Positions 26,296-34,854 of a stretch of DNA of 45,933 nt are shown piece after piece. The notes beneath the pieces are model-generated. The model was not told the origin of the DNA, made no database searches, and worked only from the letters and a program-made list of their open reading frames with translations. The position numbers and the translations under genes were made by a program. Numbering within the stretch: the first letter of the stretch is position 1; the number at the start of each line of letters is the position of its first letter. Source of the DNA: Pseudomonadota bacterium (GTDB lineage Bacteria; Pseudomonadota; Alphaproteobacteria; Acetobacterales; Acetobacteraceae). The stretch spans positions 1 to 45,933 of the forward strand of contig JAKBBY010000005.1 in NCBI GenBank assembly GCA_021808315.1. Reading direction: 5' to 3'.

Positions 26296-27766
26296 CGACC
26301 GTTTCGGTCGCAAGCCGTCCCACGAGGGCAGCGGCGACCGTTCGATGCAGGCCAAGCCCGCCGTGGGCGATGGAATTGGCGGCGGTGGCACCGCGACCGC
26401 TTTGGCAACCGGCGCGCAGATTGGCGAAATTCCGGGGGCTTTGCTCGAATTCCAATCGCCGACCGCTGCTGTGATCGCAACGCCGATCCCGGCCAGCTCG
26501 CGCTATACCGGGCTGGTCGTGACCGTCATGGTGCTGTTGCTGCTGATTATCGCCTCGGTGGTGAAGGTGAGCAAAGTGGTCACCGCGCCAGGGCGGCTGG
26601 TGTCCACCGCGCCGACCATTATGCTGCAACCGTTCAATACCTCGATTGTGCAAGCGGTTTATGTGCATGAGGGCGAGATTGTCCGCAAAGGTCAGTTGTT
26701 AGCCAAGCTGAACCCGACCTATGCGCGCGCTGATTTAACCGCGTTGCGCAGCCAGGTGGTCGCCTTGTCGGCGGAGCAGGCGCGGCTGGAGGCCGAGGCC
26801 AATGGCGCGACATACGCGCCGGCCCATCCCTCCCCGGCGGCGTCGTTGCAAGCCGCGATTTTTGCCAGTCGGCAGGCCGAGCGCACCTATACGATTGAGA
26901 ACTATAATCAAAAAATCGCCGAGCTGCGGATGATTGTCGCGAAAAGTGAGGGTGAGGCGGGCTATGACAAAAAGCGGGTCAATGTCGCGCAGGCGGTTGA
27001 GAATATGCGCACACAGCTGCAAAAATTGCAGGTAGGCAGCAAGCTCAATTCGTTGATCGCGCTGAATGATCGTTTGTCGGTCTCAAGCTCACTCGCCGGT
27101 TCGATTGCGACGGCGGCGGCGGGCGAGCGCGATTTGGCCGCTGAGATTGCCGAGCGCGACGCCTATAAAAAGAAATGGATCGCGCAAGTCTCCGAACAAT
27201 TGGCGCAAACCACGGCGAAATTGGTCACCGCACAGCAGGATTTGTCCAAAGCGCAATTACAGGATCAGCTGGTGGTGCTGCGTGCGCCGCGTGATGCGGT
27301 GGTGCTAACGGTGGCGCATGTCTCGGTGGGCTCGGTGCTGGAAACCGGGCAGAAATTCATCTCGCTGGTGCCGATTGATGCGCCCTTGACGGTTGAGGCG
27401 GATGTCAGCGGGTCAGAATCGGGGTATCTGCATGTTGGCGATCCGGTGACGGTGAAATTCGATACGCTGGATTCGCTGCGTTATGGATCGGCGAAGGGGA
27501 TTTTGACCTCGGTGAGTGCGGATAGTTTCAGCCCGGAAACGCCGCCCTCCGAGGGGGGGTCGTCACTGCCGAGCCGCCCGCACAGCCTGTTTTATCGGAC
27601 CCAGATTTCGCTGGGTGAGTTGCTGCTGCATAACACCCCGCCCGGCTTCCGGCTGGTGCCCGGCATGCCGCTGCAAGCGGATATCAAGGTGGGCCGACGC
27701 TCGGTGATTTCGTATTTCGTCACCAAGATTATGCCGGTGGCGACTGATAGTTTGCATGAGCCGTGA
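26261..27766 (+). CDS. HlyD-family membrane fusion (adaptor) protein
   Basis: This protein is 501 residues and starts 35 bases before the end of the ABC gene with a strong ribosome site (GGAAGGAGGG). It has an unusually long N-terminal cytoplasmic part (about 80 residues, Gly/Ala-rich), one transmembrane helix (about 83-101), a split lipoyl domain (LVSTAPTIMLQPFNTSIVQAV with GEIVRKGQLLAKL, and LVVLRAPRDAVVL), a long coiled-coil hairpin (about 155-335) and a C-terminal beta-barrel ending near PLQADIKVGRRSVISYF. It bridges the ABC protein to the outer-membrane channel. The long N-terminus may help select cargo, as the HlyD N-terminus does. Confidence 0.93.
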   Translation: MDQLRHWLRAINDRFGRKPSHEGSGDRSMQAKPAVGDGIGGGGTATALATGAQIGEIPGALLEFQSPTAAVIATPIPASSRYTGLVVTVMVLLLLIIASVVKVSKVVTAPGRLVSTAPTIMLQPFNTSIVQAVYVHEGEIVRKGQLLAKLNPTYARADLTALRSQVVALSAEQARLEAEANGATYAPAHPSPAASLQAAIFASRQAERTYTIENYNQKIAELRMIVAKSEGEAGYDKKRVNVAQAVENMRTQLQKLQVGSKLNSLIALNDRLSVSSSLAGSIATAAAGERDLAAEIAERDAYKKKWIAQVSEQLAQTTAKLVTAQQDLSKAQLQDQLVVLRAPRDAVVLTVAHVSVGSVLETGQKFISLVPIDAPLTVEADVSGSESGYLHVGDPVTVKFDTLDSLRYGSAKGILTSVSADSFSPETPPSEGGSSLPSRPHSLFYRTQISLGELLLHNTPPGFRLVPGMPLQADIKVGRRSVISYFVTKIMPVATDSLHEP

Positions 27767-27803
27767 CGCTTGGCTGTAAACCCACGGGCGCGATTGAGTT
27801 GCG

Positions 27804-29603
27804 ATGGCACTGACGCTTCTTGATCGCTGGGCGGCGCGCACGCCACAGCGCGCGCTTAGCCGTGGGATCGAGGCGGCGGCGGCGCGTGACTGGAAGCGGG
27901 CCACTGCTTTGTTCGCGATTGCTGCTGAAGCAGGGCTGCCTGACGCGCAATTTCGGATCGGGGAATGTTATTTGGCCGGCACCGGGCAGGTGCGCAGCGT
28001 GCAGGAGGCGGCGCGCTGGTATTTGCGGGCGGCGAATGCGGGTCATATCGAAAGCCAATGTCGGCTTGCGAGCCTGTATTTGCACGGGATTGACGGCGAG
28101 CGTTTGCAGGCCAACGCGTCGTTATTCGCCAAGCCATCGGCGGCGCCCGCCGAGGTCGGCGCGGATTTCGATCAGGCGCTGCACTGGGCGCGCCAGGCCG
28201 CCGAGGCGGGGTCAGCCGATGCGCAGGCGATTATGGGGTATATTCTGGCGAACGGGCCGGATCATCTGCGCGATCTGGACGCGGCGCTGCGCTACTATCA
28301 ACGCTCTGCGGATCAAGGCTGGCCGCAAGGGCATTTGGGTTTAGGCACGTTGTTGATGCGCGGTGCGGATACCGCTGAGAAAACCTTCGCAGCCAAGGCG
28401 CAAATCGAGCTGGCGGTCAAAGCAGATTTACCGACGGCGCATTATTTGCTGGGGGTGATTCACGAGCAAGCGGTTGGCACGCTGCCGGACCCGGCGCGCG
28501 CCTTGGTGCATTATCGCAAGGCGGCGATCCAGGGGATTCGCAATGCGCAGGCGAAGCTGGGCGCCATGCTGATCGCCGGTCAAGGCTGTGCGCCGGACCC
28601 GATTGAGGGCGAATCTTGGTTGCGGCGCGCGGCCCTGGCGGGTGATCCGGAAGCGGCGGCGCTGGTGGGTGATTTATATGCGCGCGGTGGTGCGTTGCCC
28701 CCGAATTATGCCGAGGCGGCGATTTGGTTTCGCGTGGCGGCGGAAGCCGGGCATCGCACCGCTGCACGCGCGCTGGGCATGTTGTATTTAACCGGCGCTG
28801 GCGTGGCGCGTGATCCGGATGAGGCCGCGCGCTGGTTGGCCCGCGCCGCCGAGCAGGGCGATGCCCAGGCGCAGGCGGATTTGGGCAATTTGCTGATCAG
28901 CGGCGAGGCGCGCACCGTGGCGCTCGATGGTTTGCCGATCCATCAATGGTTCGAGCGTGCGGCGGAATCGGGCGATTTGATCGGCGCGTTCAATTTTGGC
29001 GTCTGTCTGGCCGAAGGCATCGGCATGCCGCGTGATGATGCGCGAGCCGCGATTTGGCTGAAACGGGCAGCGGAGAAAATCGTCAACGCGCAATATTGGT
29101 ATGGGCGCATGCTGCTCGAAGGGCGCGGCATGCCGGCCGACCCGGCGGCGGCGGCGCATTGGATTGGTTTGGCCGCCGATGCTGGCATGGTCGAGGCGGT
29201 GGTCACGCTCGCTGATATGAAATTAACCGGCCGGGGCGGTCCGCGCGATCATGAGGGGGCCGCGGCCTTATTTTTGCGGGCGGCGCAGGCGGGTCATGCC
29301 GGGGCGATGTTTGCGCTCGGCGCCCTCTATGGCGGCGGGCATGACGTGCCGATGGATCGCGCGGTGGCGCTGGATTGGTTCCAGCGGGCGGCGGAGGCTA
29401 ACCATCCGATCGCGCAAATGATGCTCGGGCGGTATTTGGCGCGTGGTCTGGCTGGTCCGGTCGATGTGGCGGCGGCGCGCCAATGGTTTCAACGGGCGGT
29501 CGCGCAGGGCATCGCCGAGGCCAAGACCGATCTTGCGGAACTGGATGCAGCCCCCTTCGATCCATCGTTAGAATCTGCGCCGCACCGCGCTGCCGGCGAT
29601 TGA
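27804..29603 (+). CDS. Sel1-repeat (TPR-like) protein
   Basis: This 599-residue protein consists almost wholly of about 14 Sel1-like repeats of 35-37 residues, each with the A-x-x-x-G-x-x-Y and A-x-x-W pattern (for instance ARWYLRAANAGHIESQCRLASLY and AAIWFRVAAEAGHRTAARALGMLY). There is no signal peptide or membrane segment, so it is probably cytosolic. Sel1 proteins are scaffolds for protein-protein contacts. Lying between the secretion genes and the glycosyltransferases, it may bring cargo, exporter and glycosyltransferase together; this is inference. Its stop overlaps or abuts the next gene. Confidence 0.9.
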   Translation: MALTLLDRWAARTPQRALSRGIEAAAARDWKRATALFAIAAEAGLPDAQFRIGECYLAGTGQVRSVQEAARWYLRAANAGHIESQCRLASLYLHGIDGERLQANASLFAKPSAAPAEVGADFDQALHWARQAAEAGSADAQAIMGYILANGPDHLRDLDAALRYYQRSADQGWPQGHLGLGTLLMRGADTAEKTFAAKAQIELAVKADLPTAHYLLGVIHEQAVGTLPDPARALVHYRKAAIQGIRNAQAKLGAMLIAGQGCAPDPIEGESWLRRAALAGDPEAAALVGDLYARGGALPPNYAEAAIWFRVAAEAGHRTAARALGMLYLTGAGVARDPDEAARWLARAAEQGDAQAQADLGNLLISGEARTVALDGLPIHQWFERAAESGDLIGAFNFGVCLAEGIGMPRDDARAAIWLKRAAEKIVNAQYWYGRMLLEGRGMPADPAAAAHWIGLAADAGMVEAVVTLADMKLTGRGGPRDHEGAAALFLRAAQAGHAGAMFALGALYGGGHDVPMDRAVALDWFQRAAEANHPIAQMMLGRYLARGLAGPVDVAAARQWFQRAVAQGIAEAKTDLAELDAAPFDPSLESAPHRAAGD

Positions 29604-29608
29604 TCGCG

Positions 29609-32497
29609 GTGGACGAGCCTGACGCGGTGCAGGCGCGTCGTGCGGCGGATGCCGTCGATGCCTGGGCGCGCGGGCGCACGGCGCAGGAGCCTCACGACGC
29701 TCTATTCTGGCTCGAACGCACAGCACGGCTCGCGCCGGATGATCCGCGCCCGGCGCTAGAGGCCGCTTTGGTGGCCGCCTCAATGGGTGTGGCCGATGCG
29801 CCCACGCGCCTTGCGAATATCGCCCGTGAATATCAGTGCGCGACCGCTTGGCGTGCGCTGGCGCGGTTGCGCTGGCAGGCCGGCGATGGCGCGGGCGCTG
29901 CGGCGGCGCTGCACGCATTATGCACCCGCCATGTCGTGTCGGATGATATTGCGCCGCTCGCCGATGCGATTGTGGCGCAAGCGGGCAAGGCCGGTTGGTG
30001 CGCACTGCGCGCAGACGGGCGGTTGCGGCTGGGCGCGTTGCAGGGGCGGCCCGTGTTGCGGCTGGATGGTCAACGGATCGCCCGCTTTGATGCGCAGGCG
30101 GCGCGGCAGGGGTTGCAGTTGGCGGTGCATAGCGAGGGCGTCGAGCTGCTTGGCTCACCGATTGATCTCGCGGCGTTGCGCCGGGTTGAGGGGGTGGTGG
30201 CGGCGGAGGGCGGCGATTTGGTCGGCTGGGCGTTTCGCCGGGCAGCGCCGGATGTGCGACCCGCCTTGGTGCTGCGCGATGCGGCGGGGGCTGAGCAGCG
30301 GCTGCGCCTTGGTGCGGCCTTGCCGCCAGTGCAGCAAGCCCCGTTCCATGCGCGCTTTGGCTTTCGCGTGCGCGCCGCGCAATTAGCGGGTTTGACCCCG
30401 CCTTTTACCGTGACCTCATCGGCGGGGGAGGCTTTATACGGCGCGCCGATTGACCCTGCTTGGCAGGGCCGACTTCGGCCTCAGCCCGCGCGGGTTCGGC
30501 GCGGCACCCCAGCAACGCTGCCCGCAACCATACCGGCGCGCGCGCCGTTGGTGGTGGTGATGCCGGTTTATCGGGATGCGGCGCGCACCGAAGCGGCGTT
30601 AGATGCGCTGGCGCAATCCGCGCCCGGCGTGATGATTGTCGTGATCGATGATGCCAGTCCGGAGGCGGCGCTGCGCGCTATGGTGCGTGAGCGCGCGCGG
30701 GCGGGCGCGATTATGCTGCACCGGCTGCGGGTCAATCGCGGCTTTCCCGGTGCGGTTAATCGTGGCTTGGCGTTGGCGGCGCGGCATGTGCCGGGTTGCG
30801 ACATTGTGCTGTTGAACGCTGATACGCTGGTGCCGGATGGGGCGTTGGCACGATTGCAGTCGGCTTTGTATCAAGCGCCGAATATTGGCAGCGTGACGCC
30901 GCTGTCCAACGAGGCGACCATTCTGAGCTACCCGGACCCGAGCGGCGGCAATCACGCGCCGGACCTGGACGCGACCACCGCGCTCAACGCCTTGGCGTGG
31001 CGGGTGAATGGTGCGGCGCTGACGCCCGTGCCAACGGCGGTGGGGTTTTGCATGGCGATCCGCCATGATTGCTTGGCCGCGACGGGTCATTTTCGGGCGG
31101 ATGTGTTTGCCCAGGGCTATGGCGAGGAGAATGATTGGTGCCTGCGCGCGCAAGCCCTCGGCTATCGGCATATGGCCGCGAGCGGGGTGTTTGTGGCGCA
31201 TTGCGGCGGTGCGTCGTTCGGCGCGGCGGGGCGGGCGTTGCTGGAGCGAAATTTGGCGCTGCTCGATCGGCTGCATCCGGATTATGCCGCCCAGGTCGCG
31301 GCGTTCCAGGCGGCGGACCCGTTGGCACCCGCACGGCGGCGGCTTGATCGGGCGCGGTTTTTGGGCGCGACGCACGATAAACCAGCGGTGGCGCTGATTA
31401 CGCATGATCATGGCGGCGGCATTGCCCGCGTGGTGGCGGAGCGGCTGACGGCGCTGCGCGATGAGGGCTATCGGCCCATTTTGCTCCAGCCCGATTTCAC
31501 CGAAGCGCAGACCCGCGCAAGCTTGATTGGCGCGGTGCGGCTGGGTGATCGGATGAGCCGCGATTTCCCGAATTTGCGGTATCATTTGCCGCAGGAATGG
31601 CGCGGCCTGCTCGCGCTGTTGCGGGCGGCGCGGGTGCAGCGCGTCGAGTTTCATCATGATTTGGGTCATCACCCGGTGCTGCATGAGCTGGCGGCTGCGC
31701 TGGCGGTGCCGGTGCGGTTTTTTATTCATGATTACGGGGTGTTTTGCAAACGCTTTCATCTGATCGGCCCGGGGCGGCGCTATTGCGGCGAGCCGGATGC
31801 GGCGGGCTGTGTCCGCTGCCTCGCCAGCGAGGGCAGCGACTCCACCGATCCGATTACACCGGCGGCGTTGCGGGCGCGCTCAGCCCGCGAATTGGGCGCT
31901 GCCGAGCAGGTAATCGTGCCATCGTCGGACGTCGCACGGCGATTGCGGCGGCATTTTCCAGCGGTGACCACCACCATCCAGCCATGGGAGGATGATCGGG
32001 TGACGCGGCACTTGCGGGCCCCGCGCCGCGCGCCCCGGCGCGTTGCGGTGTTGGGCGGGATTGGACCGGCCAAGGGGTTTGATGTGCTGCGTGCGTGCGC
32101 GCTGGATGCGAACGCGCGCAATTTGGCGCTTGAGTTCGTAGTGGTGGGCGCGAGCGAACAGGACAGCCTGTTGCTCGAAACCGGGCGCGTGCGTATCACC
32201 GGCCCCTATCCCGAGGGCAGCGGTGCGATTTTGGCCGCGCAGATGGCGGCGGATTTGGCGTTTCTTCCCTCGATTTGGCCGGAAACTTGGTGCTTTGTGC
32301 TGAGCGAGGCCTGGCGCGCCGGGTTGCATACGGTGGTGTTTGACTTGGGCGCGCAGGCTGATCGGGTGCGGGCGGGTGGGCGCGGCTTGGTGCTGCCGCT
32401 GGGCCTGCCCGCGGGGCGGATCAATGATGTCTTGCTTGCGTGGCAGCCGGATTTGGGCAATGTCTCGCCCATCCGCTGGGAGGTCTTGCCGGGCTGA
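29609..32497 (+). CDS. Two-domain glycosyltransferase (GT2 plus GT4-like)
   Basis: The product is about 962 residues from GTG 29609. TTG 29600 would overlap the upstream stop as TTGA, and the frame is open back to 29483 with un-protein-like codons. Residues 1-120 look like a TPR-type helical region and 120-290 a beta-rich domain. A GT2 domain follows from L314 (LVVVMPVYRDA, VIDDAS with D347/D348, LLNADTLVPDG, YGEENDWCLRA). After a linker comes a GT-B/GT4-like domain (VALITHDHGGGIARVV, a cysteine cluster YCG ... GCVRC, VAVLGGIGPAKGFDVL, SIWPETWCFVLSEAWRAG). Such proteins build surface polysaccharide or decorate secreted proteins. No membrane helix is seen. The sugar and acceptor cannot be read from the sequence. 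Confidence 0.88.
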   Translation: MDEPDAVQARRAADAVDAWARGRTAQEPHDALFWLERTARLAPDDPRPALEAALVAASMGVADAPTRLANIAREYQCATAWRALARLRWQAGDGAGAAAALHALCTRHVVSDDIAPLADAIVAQAGKAGWCALRADGRLRLGALQGRPVLRLDGQRIARFDAQAARQGLQLAVHSEGVELLGSPIDLAALRRVEGVVAAEGGDLVGWAFRRAAPDVRPALVLRDAAGAEQRLRLGAALPPVQQAPFHARFGFRVRAAQLAGLTPPFTVTSSAGEALYGAPIDPAWQGRLRPQPARVRRGTPATLPATIPARAPLVVVMPVYRDAARTEAALDALAQSAPGVMIVVIDDASPEAALRAMVRERARAGAIMLHRLRVNRGFPGAVNRGLALAARHVPGCDIVLLNADTLVPDGALARLQSALYQAPNIGSVTPLSNEATILSYPDPSGGNHAPDLDATTALNALAWRVNGAALTPVPTAVGFCMAIRHDCLAATGHFRADVFAQGYGEENDWCLRAQALGYRHMAASGVFVAHCGGASFGAAGRALLERNLALLDRLHPDYAAQVAAFQAADPLAPARRRLDRARFLGATHDKPAVALITHDHGGGIARVVAERLTALRDEGYRPILLQPDFTEAQTRASLIGAVRLGDRMSRDFPNLRYHLPQEWRGLLALLRAARVQRVEFHHDLGHHPVLHELAAALAVPVRFFIHDYGVFCKRFHLIGPGRRYCGEPDAAGCVRCLASEGSDSTDPITPAALRARSARELGAAEQVIVPSSDVARRLRRHFPAVTTTIQPWEDDRVTRHLRAPRRAPRRVAVLGGIGPAKGFDVLRACALDANARNLALEFVVVGASEQDSLLLETGRVRITGPYPEGSGAILAAQMAADLAFLPSIWPETWCFVLSEAWRAGLHTVVFDLGAQADRVRAGGRGLVLPLGLPAGRINDVLLAWQPDLGNVSPIRWEVLPG

Positions 32498-32585
32498 AAA
32501 TCCTGATGCAAACAGCGTTGCAAAGTTTTTGTTAATTATTTTCCCGGATAACCCGCTGCACCTTGCTTGAACGGAGACTGCTTCG
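32498..32585 (+). promoter_or_regulatory. Short gap with AT-rich element, possible internal promoter
   Basis: The 88 bases contain GTTGCAAAGTTTTTGTTAAT from 32517, which resembles GTTGCTAAATTTTTGGTAAA at 35832. It is followed by GATAAC (32547-32552) and a ribosome site CGGAG before the ATG at 32586. An internal promoter that partly uncouples the downstream genes is plausible. Confidence 0.35.
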
Positions 32586-33443
32586 ATGTCGAAAACCGCC
32601 ACCGCTGCGAAAACTGAAGCCGATATGCCGGTTGTCGCCGAGAGCCAGCCGCGTTCCGGCGAGGTGCAGGAATTGAAAGTCTCGGCGCATCTGATGACGT
32701 TGGATGGTGGTTTGTTCTGTATCGTTAATGAGGCCAATCCGGGGGCAAGCTTATCCGGTGGTTTTCCCGGTGTGCGGATCACCCCGGCGCCGCTGGCGGG
32801 TGATGCGCTGGAGGTGACCAGCTTCCGCGCCGATGGGTGGCTCGCTGGATCGGGTGATGCGGCTTTGGTGCGGGTGCATCGCGGCCCGGCGCAGATTTTG
32901 GTTACGGTCTATCAACGTCCTAATGCGCCTGAAGCTGCGCCGCGCTTGCAGGTGATGCGCCTTGCCGGCAATCCGGCACCGGCGGCGGTGCCCGTTGCCC
33001 AGGGCGCGCCGGAAGTGATGGATGTGCTCGCGCATATTCAAACGCGGGGCGATGTTGGCGCGAAATTCGATCAATGGTTGGGTGAGCCAAGCTCGGGTCA
33101 TTGGATCGAGGGAATAGCGGTGGCGGCGCCCGCAGGTATCGCGGCGGCGGATATTTCGTATCAAGGCGTGTTGGGTCGTGGCTGGTTGTCACCCTGGGTC
33201 GAGGCGGGCGCTTATTGCGGCTCGCGCGGGATGGCGCTGCCGTTGCTGGGCTTGCGGATGCGGTTGCAGGGCGAGGCGGCGGAGCAGTTCGATCTCAAGA
33301 TCGAGGCAAGCTTTGTCGATGGGTCGCGGGTGGGGCCGGTTGGCAGCGATGAGACGTGCGAGGCGGATAGTCTGGCGGCGTTGGAAGCGGTGAAAATCAC
33401 CCTGGAGCCGCGCCGTGGCCGGGCGGTTAAAGCGCGGCGCTGA
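32586..33443 (+). CDS. Unknown protein of the secretion/glycosylation locus
   Basis: I do not recognise this 285-residue protein. The first 25 residues are Ala/Glu/Lys-rich and disordered. Residues 28-120 look like a beta-domain (LKVSAHLMTLDGGLFCIVNEANPG, then ALVRVHRGPAQILVTVYQRP). Residues 140-265 form another (WLGEPSSGHWIEGIAVAAPAGI, DISYQGVLGRGWLSPWVEAGAYCGSRG). The beta-rich, partly repeated layout recalls carbohydrate-binding or accessory domains. There is no signal peptide. It has its own good ribosome site and overlaps the frame of the next glycosyltransferase. Its position between two glycosyltransferase genes suggests a role in the same surface product. Confidence 0.8.
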   Translation: MSKTATAAKTEADMPVVAESQPRSGEVQELKVSAHLMTLDGGLFCIVNEANPGASLSGGFPGVRITPAPLAGDALEVTSFRADGWLAGSGDAALVRVHRGPAQILVTVYQRPNAPEAAPRLQVMRLAGNPAPAAVPVAQGAPEVMDVLAHIQTRGDVGAKFDQWLGEPSSGHWIEGIAVAAPAGIAAADISYQGVLGRGWLSPWVEAGAYCGSRGMALPLLGLRMRLQGEAAEQFDLKIEASFVDGSRVGPVGSDETCEADSLAALEAVKITLEPRRGRAVKARR

Positions 33444-33459
33444 GCGGTTAGGCGCGGCC

Positions 33460-34854
33460 ATGCGCTTTTTGTTCGTTCATCAGAATTTTCCGGGGCAATA
33501 TTTGCACTTGGTCCGGCATTTGCTGGCCGATGGCGGTCACGACATTGTGTTTATGACCGAGCCGAACCAGAATGAAATCCCCGGCGTGCGGAAAGTAACC
33601 TATGCGCGCCCGCCCGCGACGCATCAGGCGGTGTTCCCGAGCGCGCGGGAATTTGATGTCGCGATGCGCCGGGCCGAATCGGCCTATCACGGGGCCAAGC
33701 AAATCAAAGCACTGGGGTTTGAGCCGGATATTATTCTGGGCCATCACGGCTGGGGCGAATTGCTGAATTTGCCGGATATTTATCCGGGCGTGCCGATTTT
33801 GGGCTATTTTGAGTTTTATTATCGGATCGATGGCACGGATGTGAATTTCGATCCGGAATTCCCGATGCCGCCCGAGCGTTTTGGTGCGGTGCGCGCGAAG
33901 AACGGGGTCAATCATTTGGCTATCGGGCTGGAGCAGTTCGGCCAAACGCCCACCGAATGGCAATGGAGCACCTATCCGGCTTGGGCGCGTTCACGCCTAT
34001 CGATCATCCGCGAAGGGGTCGATTTGCAGCGCTGCGCGCCCAATCCAGCTTTGCGTAAGCAAACACTGAGCGTCGGTCCGCTAAGCGTGACGCCCAAGCA
34101 GAAATTAATCACCTTTGTTGCGCGCAATTTGGAGCCGTATCGCGGTTTTCATGTCTTGATGCGCGCCTTGCCCACGATTTTGGCGGCGCGCAAAGATGTG
34201 GTGGTGTCGATCGTCGGCGGGGATGACATCAGCTATGGCGCGCCACCCGCGCAGGGCAACTGGCGCAGCGTGATGATGCAGGAGGTTGGCGCCGGGATCG
34301 ATCTGTCGCGCGTGCATTTCATGGGCAAGGTTGCGTATGAGGATCATCTGCGATTGTTGCAGCGCACGGACGCGCATATTTATCTGAGTTATCCGTTCGT
34401 TGCCTCCTGGAGCCTGCGCGAGGCCTTGGCGGTCGGTGCGCCGGTGATTGGCGGCGATACCGCGACGGTGACGGAATTTGTCAAACAGGGTGAAACCGGC
34501 TTGGTCACCCCGACTTTGAACCCATCCGCGCTCGCGCAGACGGTTCTGGGCTTGCTGGAAGATCGAAAATTGGCTCAGAAACTTGGCGCACGCGCGCGGC
34601 ACTTTGCCGAGGCGACGCTCGATTTGAACCAGTATTTGACGTTTTATGGTCAGGAAATTGAGCGCATCACCGGGAAATCCCTCGCCGATAAGCCCAACCC
34701 ACGATCAGCCTCGCCGTCCCGCGCCGCGCCGTCCCGTGCCGCGCCGTCCCCTGCCGCACCGGTGAGCAAGGGGCCTGCCAAAGGCCGATCAAAGCCCGCC
34801 GCGCCATCAGCGGTGCCGGGACCACGTGCGAGCCCACGGAGAGCGATGCCATGA
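33460..34854 (+). CDS. GT4-family glycosyltransferase
   Basis: The product is 464 residues from ATG 33460 (MRFLFVHQNFPGQYLHLV), the typical start of this GT-B family; the frame is open to 33415 but the extra codons are not needed. The N-terminal half has GHHGWGELLNLPDIYPGVPILGYFEFYY. The C-terminal half has ITFVARNLEPYRGFHVLMRAL, VHFMGKVAYEDHLRLLQRTDAHIYLSYPF and SLREALAVGAPVIGGDTATVTEFV, the nucleotide-sugar site with its conserved acidic end. The last 60 residues are a Pro/Ala/Ser/Arg tail with tandem repeats. The stop overlaps the agmatinase-family start (ATGA). It likely adds a hexose to a glycan or protein. Confidence 0.9.
   Translation: MRFLFVHQNFPGQYLHLVRHLLADGGHDIVFMTEPNQNEIPGVRKVTYARPPATHQAVFPSAREFDVAMRRAESAYHGAKQIKALGFEPDIILGHHGWGELLNLPDIYPGVPILGYFEFYYRIDGTDVNFDPEFPMPPERFGAVRAKNGVNHLAIGLEQFGQTPTEWQWSTYPAWARSRLSIIREGVDLQRCAPNPALRKQTLSVGPLSVTPKQKLITFVARNLEPYRGFHVLMRALPTILAARKDVVVSIVGGDDISYGAPPAQGNWRSVMMQEVGAGIDLSRVHFMGKVAYEDHLRLLQRTDAHIYLSYPFVASWSLREALAVGAPVIGGDTATVTEFVKQGETGLVTPTLNPSALAQTVLGLLEDRKLAQKLGARARHFAEATLDLNQYLTFYGQEIERITGKSLADKPNPRSASPSRAAPSRAAPSPAAPVSKGPAKGRSKPAAPSAVPGPRASPRRAMP
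34714..34758 (+). repeat. Three tandem 15-bp units in the GT4 tail
   Basis: CCGTCCCGYGCCGCG occurs twice and once more with three changes, encoding PSRAA-type units in the disordered C-terminal tail. In-frame units allow the tail length to vary. Confidence 0.8.

Noticed and set aside
29483-29608. Longer start of the two-domain glycosyltransferase inside the Sel1 gene
   Set aside because: The extra codons are Cys/Arg-rich and overlap the Sel1 repeats in another frame; starts at 29600 or 29609 fit better.
30599-31759. 386-codon open frame antisense to the two-domain glycosyltransferase
   Set aside because: No recognisable domain, composition of Arg/Gln/His, and the sense strand carries conserved GT motifs.
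31880-32782. 300-codon open frame on the minus strand
   Set aside because: It covers the GT gene end and the start of the next gene antisense, with no ribosome site or domain.
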